A stretch of DNA of 64,000 nucleotides from Dissophora ornata (Eukaryota > Mortierellomycota > Mortierellomycetes > Mortierellales > Mortierellaceae), in contig MU616575.1 of assembly GCA_025201705.1 (NCBI GenBank), positions 52,735 through 116,734 on the forward strand. The letters are read 5' to 3'. Of this stretch, positions 1-10,529 are shown one piece after another. Made by a program: the position numbers and the translations under genes. How positions within the stretch are numbered: the stretch's first letter is position 1; every line of letters begins with the position of its first letter. The notes beneath the pieces are model-generated. The model saw only the letters and a program-made list of their open reading frames with translations. It was not told where the DNA came from and searched no databases.

Positions 1-234
1 CTGTTATTGGTAAGGCGATTTTTCCTTATTATTTGCAGCTGCAGCTTCTTATGACTGTTGGCAGACATGAAATATTACAAGCCCATAAGACTGACGACCC
101 AGCCTGTATTTGCCGTTTTTTTAGTGATATGTGCGGATGGAAGCTTCTACCGGTTCATGTTTGACCCTCAAAAGGGAGGCGAGTGTGTGCGGGAAAGCTA
201 CAGCAAGTTTTTGAGAGAGAGCGATGACGACTAG
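1..234 (+). CDS. WIPI/PROPPIN (Atg18/Hsv2 family) C-terminal end, 5' truncated
   Basis: This is the last part of a gene that begins outside the window. Bases 1-9 end one exon, an intron runs 10-124 (GTAAGG donor, TTTTTTAG acceptor), and the final exon is 125-234. The joined reading gives VIVICADGSFYRFMF followed by a Phe/Tyr-rich tail and SDDD. This matches the last beta-propeller blade and acidic end of PROPPINs, closest in style to human WIPI3/WDR45B (family knowledge). PROPPINs bind PI3P on autophagic or endosomal membranes through an FRRG motif, which lies outside this window. The intron is supported because the conserved reading continues across it; without it the upstream reading is not family-like. 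Confidence 0.75.
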
Positions 235-460
235 ATATTTATAATAATGTAGTCATATTAAAGTCAAAGGACGCGATGGCAATCGAACAACGCGTCTTGT
301 TCCCTGCGGGAACTGCTTCCAATACAAGCGCAGCACCCTTAAGAGCTGTTGCCAGGCGTTTGACATCTGTGACACCATCATGAGACCGCGACGCGACAGC
401 TGAGACCAGACCCAAAAAATAAAAAAAAGCCTTAAAGCATTCAAGGGCGGTAACCCGTCC

Positions 461-2270
461 TTGAAGTCTTTTCCTTTTAGCACATCAACAATGGTGACCA
501 CAACGCCATCGTCTCCGACAGAGTACCCTTCCGCAACTACCACGACCGATTTCACGTTTACCACCCCTTCAAGCACCCCAACCGAGACCACACACACAGT
601 GTCTCCGTCCGCAACGTCCACTGTACCTTCACAAACGCCAGAGACAACACACACGGTGTCTCCGTCCACAACGTCCATTACGATGTCTACGTCCGCNNNN
701 NNNNNNNNNNNNNNNNNNNNNNNNNNNNNNNNNNNNNNNNNNNNNNNNNNNNNNNNNNNNNNNNNNNNNNNNNNNNNNNNNNNNNNNNNNNNNNNNNNNN
801 NNNNNNNNNNNNNNNNNNNNNNNNNNNNNNNNNNNNTCTCCGTCCGCAACGTCCACTGTACCTTCACAAACGTCAGAGACAACACACACGATGTCTCCGT
901 CCGCAACGTCCACTGTACCTTCACGAACGTCAGAGACGACATACACGGTGTCTCCGTCCGCAACATCTAATGTACCTTCACAAACGTCAAAGACAACACA
1001 TACGGTGTCTCCGTCCGCAACGTCTAATGTACCTCCACAAACGTCAGAGACAACGACTAATTCTGCCACAACACCATCAATAGCAACCATTACTCTGACT
1101 GTATCCTCCTCAGAATCAACGACGACTCGTTCTCCAACCTTGACCTCCTTGACGTCAGTTCTCGTCACCTCTACCACAACAACACCATCATCAATTGTGA
1201 TCGTCCAGCCAACACAAAACCCGACCAGCGAAACGTCCTCAGGATCAATTTCTACTGGAGGGATTGTGGGAATTGTAGTGGCGGCCGTGGTTGCGCTGCT
1301 CGCGTTGGCGTTACTGGCGTTCACGGTCATTCGCCGCTCCCGCCTCCGCAGGGCGAACCCGGACAGCGATGTCATGTATAATCACACGGACATGCACGAG
1401 ACTTGTCCAGTTGATGGAAGAGGTGGAGTGAATAGGGGAGATGGAGGGGGCGGAGCGGGATCTGGGATTGCCTATGATACCAACCACTACGGTGGCAGCG
1501 TGAATGAAAGGACATTGCAGGATCCCGCGAGTGTGGAGCCACTGGACTCACATGGAGTTTCAGGTATGCATAGTGGCATTGGCGCTAGTGCTGCTCCAGA
1601 TTCAAGGTTGTATGGTTCTGGGGCAGATGGCGGCCTATGGCAGCATCAGCAGTTGCAATATCCTATGTCTCAGGAAGAGCAATACGACCCAAATTACACG
1701 GCACGAGAACAGGACCAAGCCTACATGCAGTATTCACAACAGCAGTTCTATCAGCATGAGCATCGACCAACATATATTCAACCAGGTTATGATTTGCAGG
1801 CAGCAGTGGCTGGATATTACGAACCATACACTGAACCATACACTGAACCATACTACCTGGATGCGTACTTGAGCGAGGAACAGGAACAGTATCTGCCCAG
1901 TCAGACGCACGGTCATAACTATGTCCCAGAGCCAGGATCTCGCTCTACGACAGATGCTTCTAATGATCGAGTCCCAGATGTCGTGTCTTCCTACGGGCCT
2001 GGCACTCGTACTCCGCCACCAGCAATGGATTCTGGCGATGACGCGGCCATTGATCGGTCGCGCCAATACACCGGCAACAGCTCAATCAATGCTGGTCCTA
2101 GGACTCAAAGAAGCAACAACAGTTTGAGGACAGGAGCTATCCGGAGTAGCCAGGAGTGGCCAGGAGCGGCTAGAAGTGGCCGGGATGAAGCCGTGGGAGC
2201 AGGGTCCTCGGTGGTGTCCAGGAGGGTGCCACAGACGCTGGTTCCAGAGGAGGGGCTGTCGATAGAGTAG
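461..2270 (+). CDS. Mucin-like Ser/Thr-rich single-pass membrane protein, interrupted by an assembly gap
   Basis: The ectodomain is made of 19-residue Ser/Thr repeats (unit like SPSATSTVPSQTSETTHTV, 57 nt), then a Thr/Ser stalk, one membrane segment (1260-1335, GGIVGIVVAAVVALLALALL) with a basic stop-transfer RRSRLRR, and a long Tyr/Gln-rich cytoplasmic tail with a direct YTEP duplication. Reading is open from 461 to the gap and from the gap to 2270, but in different frames, so the 140-N gap is not the true length; the real gap should be 1 mod 3. No signal peptide follows the Met at 461, so the true 5' end may lie in an unrecognised upstream exon (an acceptor-like CCTTTTAG ends at 480). It resembles a heavily O-glycosylated cell-surface sensor or adhesin; function unknown. 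Confidence 0.65.
697..836. other. Assembly gap (140 N) inside the 57-bp coding repeat
   Basis: A run of N interrupts the tandem repeat of the mucin-like gene. The frame before and after the gap differs, so the N count is a placeholder rather than a measured length. Collapsed tandem repeats are a usual cause of such gaps. Confidence 0.98.
837..1053 (+). repeat. 57-bp coding tandem repeat (post-gap copies)
   Basis: At least four imperfect copies of a 57-bp unit follow the gap and about two more precede it (around 597-696). Each encodes a 19-residue SPSATSxVPSxTSxTT-type block. Copies differ by single substitutions (Q/R, H/Y, T/N), all preserving frame. Confidence 0.85.
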
Positions 2271-2622
2271 AGTGGAAACTGAAAGCAATGGCGGCGTAGA
2301 AAAATTAAAGCGATGTGTAGGATCGATCAGGTCTATAATATCCGCGTGCCAGCCTAGGCCCCCAGGAGCAGCAAAGTGGGGACACCGGTCGCGTGGGTGG
2401 CTGTAGCGTAGGAGTGCGGGTGTGCGAGTGTGTGTTTTTGGACATACTTTCATGTGGAAATGCTGCCACTGGTGTCGTGGACTGCTACGACTGCCAGCGC
2501 TCGACTCTGCTCTCGTTTCTTCCCCAACAAGAAACCATCGTTGTTTTTCTTATTCCAGTTCCGCTCATCTCCTCCTCCGCCATCTCATCTCTCCTCTGTC
2601 CACCGCCATCTCATCCGCTGCC
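2271..2622. promoter_or_regulatory. Spacer and leader upstream of the aminotransferase
   Basis: No gene is seen. The last ~150 nt before the ATG at 2623 is pyrimidine-rich (TCTCCTCC-type tracts), the usual 5' leader style of this window. No TATA box stands out. Confidence 0.4.
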
Positions 2623-4187
2623 ATGACCACCTCCGCTGCTGCTGCTGCCACCGCAAACACCACCGTCTGGGACACCAAGACCCAGCAGTTCCACGGAGGA
2701 CAGGACTGGAAGTTCCTCGACAACTTTGTCGAGGACTTTTCCGTCACAACCAACTGTCTCGGCACCCCTGTCAAGGCTATCCAGGCTGCCCGTGATGCCG
2801 TACGTACACCGCCTCTGCCAGTGATGCTCTTTGCGTATGTGTGTATGTGCCTCGGTACTGACCTGTGTTTCATTCATCCATGCGAACTAGGTTGCAACCT
2901 GCCACCACTACCCTCCTGCCAACCAGGAGCCCGCCAAGTCGTCCTTGGCCGAGTGGATCTGGCCAGAGCACTGGGAGAACAACAGGGAGCGCCTGCTGCT
3001 CGGCAACGGTGCATCAGAGCTGATTGACCTTGTGATCCGATCTGCCCCCCAGGGATCCTGGAAGGCAGGGCCTTGGGATGTCCAGGTATGGTGCAAACAT
3101 ACGCATGACGTTCTTGTTGAAATGGTCGTCTCCATGTGGAAATTGAGAGCATCACCGCCACTGTTGATCTGTGCCCCACAAAAAACAGTTCTAGTGCTCT
3201 TTATGTTTAATCTCATCTTGCAGCACGACATTCGCGGACATATGCGATCTCCGCCGGATCATGTTTCTCAACCCTCATCCATCCACACTGCTAACACACA
3301 GCTACCTGTCAATCTTCTCGACTACGACAGTACAAGGAGTACCAGCGATCGGCTGAGACCAACGGACGCGACATCCTCTCGCCCAAGGGTGACGACAAGG
3401 CCAACGTCGTCTGCATCGTCAACCCCTGCAACCCCACAGGCGACTACAAGTCCATCGACGAGTTGAAGGCGTGGATCTTGAACAATGTTCAGGACAATGG
3501 CGTGGTTGTAATTGGTATGTGCACGGTCGTTTGCAGGGACATGTGCCGCTGTCAGAGATGAAAGGGTGTGTTAGCGTGTTTGTTCTCACTCGTATACATC
3601 ATCTACTCTGGGTGGACATAGACGAGTCGATGCAGATTTGGGTCGGACCCGATTTCCGTCAGGATTCCATGACAGCAGAGACAGAGTTCCTGGAAAAGAC
3701 GTACAGGGAGCGCAACATCTCGATCTATGTCATTCACTCATGGACAAAGATCTGGTCCTGCACTGGCCTCCGTCTGGGCTCAATCGTGTGCCCCACTGTT
3801 GCTCACTGTGTCGAACTGAAGCGCATCCAGGTCCCCTGGAGCGTCAACAGCCCCGCATTGGCGTTCCTGGATGAGGTGGTCCGTGATACAGAGTACCTGG
3901 AGGAGACCTGGAGAGTGACTCCGATCTACCGCGCCCAATTGATCGAGCGCCTCGAGACTTTGGCAAATGGGCGTTCCTGGGAGTACTTTGGCAAGCCCTA
4001 TCTGAGCTGGGTGTGGGCTGATCTTAAAGATGTCGAGACGGCCGAGAAGGCTGTGGCTCTTGCCAAGCAGGCTGGTGTTCCTGTACGAAGCGGCAAGCCC
4101 GGCTATGAGCGCCCTACATTTGTTCGTATTGCAGTCCGTGAGGTCAAGCAGACGGATATTCTCTTTGCTGCCTGGAAGGATCTGTAG
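2623..4187 (+). CDS. PLP-dependent aminotransferase, class I/II (HisC-like)
   Basis: Four exons: 2623-2799, 2891-3085, 3331-3514, 3622-4187, giving 373 residues. Fold-type I aminotransferase hallmarks are visible: LLLGNGASELID, the NPCNPTG substrate-loop motif, VVVIDESM with the PLP-pyridine Asp (about D186), and SWTKIWS with the Schiff-base Lys (about K228). The protein resembles the histidinol-phosphate / threonine-phosphate aminotransferase branch; the exact amino donor cannot be told from sequence. The exon 3 start at 3331 was chosen because it joins WDVQ to YKEYQRSAETNGR in frame; the earlier AG at 3223 gives a non-conserved frame. No targeting peptide is obvious, so a cytosolic place is likely. 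Start ATG sits after a CT-rich leader. Confidence 0.88.
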
Positions 4188-4744
4188 ACGCGGCGCGAGC
4201 ATTCCTGTTTTCATTCTGTAGACCTTTATTGTTGTTGTTGTTGTTGTTGTTGTTCTCTCCCTCAGTTTTGTGAATAAATTATTTTAGACGTGCCAGTTAT
4301 ACCGTCATACCCTTTGGAAGATGTGTTTCCGAAGGTACGACGCGCTCACGCTATGGCGCGTGTAGTACATGATAATAACTACGGCCCTTTCTTTTGATCT
4401 GAAGAGGATGCTTGAGTGTCTATTCAGCCCTCCAAGCACCATCGAAATGCTCAGAGACGATCACCTGAACCTGAGAAATGAGGGACGGTCTGATCCCCGT
4501 CCTCTTTGCCACCAACCCAAACCTTCCATCATGATGAAGTCACGTGGTCGTAATAAACAAAGGTCTCTAAACAAAGCAAAGCTTTGCACTGTCTGGCCCG
4601 CAGCACATGTCCATTGGATCAAACCTCATTGTTAAGATTCACTTGATCTTCACAGTTGATCTCTTCATTGGGACTGGCAACACAGCACAGCAGGGCACAG
4701 GTCATTACAGAGAAACAGCAACTATACCAAGGCTCACGTAGACA
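4188..4744. other. Intergenic, no gene seen; GTT microsatellite
   Basis: Contains a (TTG)n run at about 4229-4255 in the presumed 3' UTR of the aminotransferase and AATAAA-like sequence near 4273. No coding frame is convincing. Confidence 0.5.
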
Positions 4745-5463
4745 ATGGAGATCATCAACGCCAATTCCGCCATGCTCAGCAACTACGAGGTGCTGGCCTT
4801 GTTGAGCGACCAAAAAGCACAGCGCCAGGCGAACGAGGTGGCGGGCACGCGCGAAGTGGCCGAGAACCTTCGCACAGTCGAGTTTGAGGTAAGGACGATG
4901 CTTTAGCTCATCCCGATCTGCTTTGCGCGAAAGTGCTGCAAGCCCCTCCCCCCTCAAAGCTAATAGAAGAATCGTGCCCTGCTCTGGATGCGGTATCTGT
5001 CATAGGTCCAGAAGTATCTCGGATCATCGCCGTGTGCAACACAGACGCCAAAGCAAGTCGCAGACTTGAAGAGCGCATTTGCAAAGCTGGACAAGGACAA
5101 GAAGCAGCTCATGAAAGTCGAGCTCCTTCAGATCTTGAACCTCAGACCAAGATCGCCCGTTGAGCTCACCCTGGTATGAACCCACACGAAGCGCATTAAT
5201 TCCCTCACTGCTTTACCCTATTGTATCATTGGCAGTGACACCGACAAACGAGTTATGCGATAATATCTGAGTGCAGTAACGGGAAGAAGTCGCTGATTGT
5301 CATTCATCCTTTCAACGACCCCTTTCCTCACATTTAGGTGATTGAAGAGTTTGAGCAGCGATTCGATGTCAGCAGCTGCGACACTCTGCTTGCTATGATC
5401 CGCGACGCGTTGCCGAGGAACGATGACCCACCATTTGTGGACGAGATGGAGGACGATGAGTAG
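4745..5463 (+). CDS. RPC17: RNA polymerase III subunit C17 / RPC9 (CRCP family, Rpb4-like)
   Basis: Three exons: 4745-4888, 5006-5173, 5338-5463, 145 residues. The N terminus MEIINANSAMLSNYEVLALL matches the family hallmark (human CRCP starts with a closely similar ANSALLSNYEV segment). The middle helix bundle (VELLQILNLRPRSPVELTL) and the VIEEFEQRF helix correspond to the HRDC-like Rpb4 domain. The subunit pairs with C25 to form the Pol III stalk, which contacts TFIIIB during initiation (family knowledge). Length is normal for the family, and the acidic C-terminal tail MEDDE is typical. All introns are phase 0 with good GT-AG ends. Confidence 0.92.
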
Positions 5464-6453
5464 TAGGCAGTCGCCGCAACACAAGTGCAGGAGCTCAAAA
5501 CCACAAGTAATAAAATAATGTATCATAGTCAACCATACTCTCGTAGGTATGCATCTGCCTGACACCGACAATTGCTACTATGCATATGCCTACTGTACCT
5601 GAGACCGAGGCGCCATACGCTGCCAGAGCCTAGGGAGGAAAGATGTCTGAGGATTTCGATGGGGATCCCTCATCTGGAGTAGTTGGCCAGTGCCTTGGCC
5701 ACAAAACAAATACCACGCTCCAAATGAGTTTTTTCCAGGGGTGCAGGTCAGCCTACAGGATGACCAAGAGAAAAGGGAAACTTGTCCCCGGCATTCCGGT
5801 CTGACCCAGCTGTGGGCAGTGTCAAGCCTAGCCCTTTCTTCTCTTTGCGATGCCCACGAGCCCCTATCCAGCGTCTTTTGTAATGCACTTTGGAATCGAA
5901 TCCATTCATGCCGGAGAAGAGATACCATCTCTTTCTCTCGCTCTCCTTTCTTTCTTTACTGCAGGCACCAAGCCAAAACACAGTCCGACCTGAGCTCCAT
6001 AGAACGAAACATAGAGCTGTGCTTGCTCTTTTGCTCTTTACGCTGACGTTCGCCGCATACACGCATACACGCATACACGCAGAGAGCGAGCGAGCTAGAG
6101 AGAGTGTGTGTGAGTGCTTTCTGCTTGTTCTTCCTCTTCCTTTCTTTTCCATATTCCCCAATTCCTTGATCCGCCTCTCTTACTCTCTTTTGCATCGCCT
6201 TTTTATAAATCGTCCGGACTCTCCTTGGATATTTCATAGCCACTCACACTTTCGTCTTCTCTCTCTCTCTCTCTGTCCACATCTTTTCTTCTGTTCTTCT
6301 CCTCTTCTTTTCCGTCTCTGACTTGCTCTGATCGTCGTCCTTTACACCTTTTTCATCCGGCTCTAGCTCACCTCCGCAACCTCTCCACGCCAGCTATCCT
6401 ACCTTACTACCCGCCTGCTCTGCACTTTCTAGCCACGCCATTGTGAACCCAAA
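5464..6453. promoter_or_regulatory. Long upstream region of the Ser-rich orphan gene
   Basis: Nearly 1 kb without a convincing gene. The 3' half (5930-6440) is strongly pyrimidine-rich with TCTCTCTC tracts and contains a short ACGCATAC tandem repeat near 6055-6082. This looks like promoter plus a long 5' leader. Open frames on both strands here have low-complexity composition and no family signature. Confidence 0.45.
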
Positions 6454-7848
6454 ATGTCTACTTTCTCAACAGCGGAGAGCAGTCCCTGGACCAGCCCAAA
6501 GGATCCCCATGCTCTTAAGCGTCGCCACACACGAGGGAACACCGCCCACTCGCACGCTACTCTACGTTCCGCGTCCTCGTCGCCGTCTCTGACTCTCATC
6601 ACCTTTTCAGAAAACTCTTTTACTAACAAGAGCCATATGCGCCGCGAGGAGAGCCTCCACCCTATCGGCTCCTCTGCAGGCGCCACTCAACCACCCCGCA
6701 TCACTGACAGCAGACGTTATGGCTATGCGGGAGACATTGACGACTTTGAAAAGTCGAACCAATCCACAGGTGTTCCGAGTTGGTTTGGTTCTCTAAGGAG
6801 CTTTGTTATCTCGGTAAACTCCAGTTCAAGGGGTGCCTTTACACCTCTAGCACAGTCTCCTCCATCTAAACCCGCCCCCTCGATCCTGTCACCAAGCCGT
6901 GGCCGGTCATCCTCCATATATTACGCTGGGAGCCTAGATGATCATGACACTGAAGATGACTATGGCAGTGAGAACAACTATGACGAGCCCCTGACAAGCA
7001 TGAATGGTCTAAAGGAGAACCGGGTGCGTGGTCCAAGAATGAACTGGGCTGCGCTCGACCCCTCCTTGGGCGGACTCTTTCCTGCATCCTACAAGGCGGT
7101 GCCTGGATCCGAACCAGAACTCTCTTCTCCCTCTTGCTCTTCCTCTGCTTCCTCGCTGCATTCGCCTACCCTGTCGAACATTGAGGACCTGGCCATTTCC
7201 GAGGAACCTTATCGTGACGACGACAGCGGAGACGATGGTGATGATGGCGGAGAGGAATCGCTGTCAACTAGTCCGAGGTTCATTGGCGACGATTTGTCGA
7301 TGGATGAGAACAGTTACATGAGCGCATATCCTACCCCATCCTCGTCGTCTTTTTCAGCACCGACCTCGGCTCTTTCCTTTATCAGATCGTATGTTCCATC
7401 ACTTTCCAACTTTCATGATATAAATTCAGGATCTACTGGAACTCGAGGATCTGGGGCCAAGTCCGATGTATCGACAGGGACAGGATTCTGGTCGATCAGG
7501 AAACTTTCGATGAATTTATTGAGCAACAACCAATACGCTCCAGTCGACACGTCCGAGGAAGCGATCCAAGGGCGACCAGAGACTCCTGGCGACGGCCAGG
7601 TGCAGGATTGGCGGCATTGGGAGGATGACGAGAGTGGCGAGAGTTGCAAGAGCGACTCTGATAGCAGAGGTAGAGGAAACAATGATGCAGGATCACCCCC
7701 GGTTTCGTACTTGAGCTCGATCCTAACGACGGCTTCGGGGGTTGTTGCAGCCAAGAGCTCGCAGTACATCTCGGCTCATGTGAGGGACAACCTAGAGCAG
7801 CTTCCAATAGGCAGCAGAGGGTTGAAGAAGATTGGCCGAACGGACTGA
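6454..7848 (+). CDS. Ser-rich protein of unknown function
   Basis: An uninterrupted 464-codon frame begins in good context (CCCAAAATGTC). The product is Ser-rich and acidic in the middle (about residues 248-275, DDSGDDGDDGGEE), with several short ordered-looking islands: MNWAALDPSLGGLFPASYKA, GFWSIRKLSMNLLSNNQYAP and a C-terminal VSYLSSILTTASGVVAAKSSQYISAHVRD. No catalytic motif, signal peptide or membrane segment is seen. The conserved-looking islands separated by Ser-rich linkers suggest a scaffold or regulatory protein with phosphorylation sites, but that is inference. I do not recognise the family. Confidence 0.7.
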   Translation: MSTFSTAESSPWTSPKDPHALKRRHTRGNTAHSHATLRSASSSPSLTLITFSENSFTNKSHMRREESLHPIGSSAGATQPPRITDSRRYGYAGDIDDFEKSNQSTGVPSWFGSLRSFVISVNSSSRGAFTPLAQSPPSKPAPSILSPSRGRSSSIYYAGSLDDHDTEDDYGSENNYDEPLTSMNGLKENRVRGPRMNWAALDPSLGGLFPASYKAVPGSEPELSSPSCSSSASSLHSPTLSNIEDLAISEEPYRDDDSGDDGDDGGEESLSTSPRFIGDDLSMDENSYMSAYPTPSSSSFSAPTSALSFIRSYVPSLSNFHDINSGSTGTRGSGAKSDVSTGTGFWSIRKLSMNLLSNNQYAPVDTSEEAIQGRPETPGDGQVQDWRHWEDDESGESCKSDSDSRGRGNNDAGSPPVSYLSSILTTASGVVAAKSSQYISAHVRDNLEQLPIGSRGLKKIGRTD

Positions 7849-8306
7849 GAGTGTAATAAAATAGTAATGTAGCAGTTGTCGAATACACGCACTGAATGTT
7901 ACGCAACAAGACGGTCGGTGCTATGCTACGCACGGAGCACATTCCTGGAGGGCTGTTGCTTTGTCAGTAGCGAAGGCGTCTTCTCGAGGCAGAGGATGAT
8001 CCGATATGGTAGTCTAGGCGTCCACGGAGCGAGAGCAGTGGGGGTTGAACGTTATCCAACGCAAACAAAGAGGGACAGGGGAAGGCGGGCAGTTGCCGTG
8101 GGCTCACTGCATGTCATTCCTGCGTGCTCGTGCCAGCCAGACGGAATGAATCCGTGTGTTCGCTCTCTTTGCTTTGTTGCTTTGCGGGTTACGTGAATAT
8201 CCGTCCATCCGCCCATCCGTCCATCTGTCCATCTGTCCATCTGTCCATCTCTCCATCCATCATCCCCTCAGCCATACCAGTTGCATGACTCTTTTTCTTT
8301 GCATCC
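7849..8306. other. Intergenic with TCCATCTG-type tandem repeat
   Basis: No gene seen. A short tandem array of TCCATCTG/TCCGTCCA 8-mers occupies about 8200-8262, just upstream of the bZIP start, in the likely 5' leader. Confidence 0.55.
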
Positions 8307-10391
8307 ATGAACAATAGCAGCCAGTACCCTAGCCACGAGTACTCCTACTCGGACGACGACGGCGACCTGGTCTTCCAGGACCACGACGACGATGTCTACA
8401 TGTCCTCCAGCAGCGTCAGCACTGCCGCCACCAACAGGAATCCCAACATCGGCCTGTCCAACAACAGTCCCGGTAGAGCCAACGCCAGCGGCGCCTTCCC
8501 CTCTCTCGCCAGCAACTACGTTGACCATGCTGGGCAAAGCAGCTTCCTCGCCAACAGCTACAACTACAGCAACAACTACAGTAACAACTACAGCAACAAC
8601 TACAGCAGCAACTACAGCAACAACAATGGCAACAGCAACAGCGTCATCATCAACAGCAGCACCAATAATAACCATAATAATTATAATAATGTCAGCAGCA
8701 GCAACAACAACAACAACAACAACAACAACGACAATGGTAACAACAACAGCAGCAACCAGCCCACAGTAAAGATCCGCAAGAAGCCAGGCCGCAAGCCGGG
8801 CCTCATCTGCCCCGCGCTGCGTAAGGAGCAGAACAGAGCTGCCCAACGTGCTTTCCGGGATAGAAAAGAGCGACACCTGCACCAACTTGAGAACATGATC
8901 AAGGACCTGAAGAACCAGCACTTCCTTGCCACAGGTGCCTACCAGCGCGAGATTCGCCAACTCAAGACCGTAGTCGAATCGCTTCAGAGCGAGAACTACT
9001 ACCTCCGCGAGGTCGTCTTTGCGTTCGAGTCTGCATTGAGCAAAGGCAACCATGTCGATATCCTCAAGGAGGTCAAGCAGGAGCTGTTCCGCCGCCACCA
9101 CGAAAGCCGGACTGCTCAGTCGGCTCGATCCTCTGCTACCAAACCCGCTAGTGATGCCCCAGTTACACCAGCCACCCCTGGCGCCTCGACCACCTCAGCA
9201 ACATCTACGCCCGCCGCCACTCCAGCCATCCCAGGTACCCCAGGTACCCCAGCGACGGCAGTGACAAATGCAGCCCAGCCGATGGATTCAAAGACCTTGT
9301 CAGATAACTGGTCTGCAACTGGTCCGACTACCCCACGTTCGTCTGCGGGCTCCATGTCGCCAGCCGCGACATCAACACCAGTCATCGGTCCTCCCCAAGC
9401 AGCAACATTGCGTTCTACCCCAGTTGACATAGCTTCCTGGGGGTTTGTCGGCAGCACACAGCCTATGGATATTGGTGAAGAGAAGCAGATGCAGAGCGCC
9501 TCTCTTGATCACTCCTCTGCCAATGATCTCTACTCTTTAGACGGCGACATTCTCTACAAAGCGCCGCCGCTCTTTATTCCCGAGATTTCGGACGATGGCA
9601 AGCTAGCTGCACCCACATACCGATTCGCTTCACTCTCAGTCCCTCGACCAGCATACCGTCCTCCAGGCACCAATTTGCCCAAGCACACAGACTATGCGAA
9701 ACACCCAACGGTGTTTGACGAGCTTCAGTCGTCACTCTTTCCACCTGGAACACTAGAGTCGCTGCACATAAACATGGCGACGCCGCAGGAGGTAATGAGT
9801 GACGATTCACTTTTTGCAGAGCCGATGCCAACAGAGGCTAGATATTCTACGACGCTCTCCAAGAGCGTTGACAGAGATGGTCAGTCTAGTGCCACAGAGC
9901 TGCAAATGGACAGCGAAGAAGAAGAAGAAGAAGAAGAAGAAGAAGAAGACGAAGAGGATGAAGAAGAGGACGAACAGGAAGAAGACGATAATGGCGTGAA
10001 CAGAAAGTATAAGAGCAAGGTCGCTTCGCTACTTGGAATGAAAAAGGAGTCAGTTCTCAAGCACCGTTTGCACAAAGAGTTCCGAATCCTGGCTAAAATA
10101 ACGCCCCGATGCGACCCCAACATTGACCCACACATCTATCAGTTGCCGCACGATCGTCGCCTCGACTACATTCCCTGTGGCAAACTGCGTGCACAGATGA
10201 TTGTGCACCAGCATCGGTATAATGCAGATGAGGTCTTTCAGCTGCTGATTGACGAGGCAATATGTCATGGAACGCCTCTGAGGAGGGACAGCTGGCAGCT
10301 GCCTGACGCGTTTTTCGAACGTTTTGGCTTCCTGCTGGGCCTGGAACTAGAGCGTATTCGAAACAAGACTTGGCCGCCCAAGAACATGTAG
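8307..10391 (+). CDS. AP-1/Pap1-type bZIP transcription factor
   Basis: A single 694-codon exon. Residues about 155-190 form a basic region with the AP-1/Pap1 DNA-contact signature NRAAQRAFRDRKERH, followed by a leucine-zipper heptad region to about 225. Residues about 592-694 (CDPNIDPHIYQLP to the end, including SWQLPDAFFERFGFL) resemble the DUF3425-type C-terminal domain seen on many fungal bZIPs. The N terminus holds an Asn-rich tract coded by AAC/AAT runs (8550-8760), the centre is Pro/Thr/Ser-rich, and residues about 535-560 are a Glu/Asp run coded by GAA repeats (9917-9952). The Cys-rich redox domains of Yap1/Pap1 are not evident, so oxidative-stress sensing should not be assumed. Likely nuclear. 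Confidence 0.88.
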   Translation: MNNSSQYPSHEYSYSDDDGDLVFQDHDDDVYMSSSSVSTAATNRNPNIGLSNNSPGRANASGAFPSLASNYVDHAGQSSFLANSYNYSNNYSNNYSNNYSSNYSNNNGNSNSVIINSSTNNNHNNYNNVSSSNNNNNNNNNDNGNNNSSNQPTVKIRKKPGRKPGLICPALRKEQNRAAQRAFRDRKERHLHQLENMIKDLKNQHFLATGAYQREIRQLKTVVESLQSENYYLREVVFAFESALSKGNHVDILKEVKQELFRRHHESRTAQSARSSATKPASDAPVTPATPGASTTSATSTPAATPAIPGTPGTPATAVTNAAQPMDSKTLSDNWSATGPTTPRSSAGSMSPAATSTPVIGPPQAATLRSTPVDIASWGFVGSTQPMDIGEEKQMQSASLDHSSANDLYSLDGDILYKAPPLFIPEISDDGKLAAPTYRFASLSVPRPAYRPPGTNLPKHTDYAKHPTVFDELQSSLFPPGTLESLHINMATPQEVMSDDSLFAEPMPTEARYSTTLSKSVDRDGQSSATELQMDSEEEEEEEEEEEDEEDEEEDEQEEDDNGVNRKYKSKVASLLGMKKESVLKHRLHKEFRILAKITPRCDPNIDPHIYQLPHDRRLDYIPCGKLRAQMIVHQHRYNADEVFQLLIDEAICHGTPLRRDSWQLPDAFFERFGFLLGLELERIRNKTWPPKNM

Positions 10392-10529
10392 CCTTCAGTT
10401 GTTCTTTTCCTTTTCCCTTGTACCTTTTCTTCTTTACCATATACACATATCAATTGTCCTGTTCCTCTGTATCATAATAACTACGCATTTTCTTTAATAC
10501 AATTAGATAGACTACACGATAACTCTTTT

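Noticed and set aside
837..1053. CRISPR-like regular repeat
   Set aside because: The 57-bp units are contiguous, in frame and have no spacers; this is a eukaryotic coding repeat.
253..1375. Long minus-strand frames through the mucin repeat and N gap
   Set aside because: They are mirror readings of the Ser/Thr repeat and translate N as X; no family sequence and no start context.
3223..3466. Exon beginning at the AG near 3223 of the aminotransferase
   Set aside because: It leads into a frame without family sequence; acceptor 3330 restores the conserved reading.
8268..9101. Val/Ala-rich minus-strand frame opposite the bZIP gene
   Set aside because: It is the antisense reading of the AAC-rich poly-Asn tract (GTT gives Val); the plus strand codes a clear bZIP.
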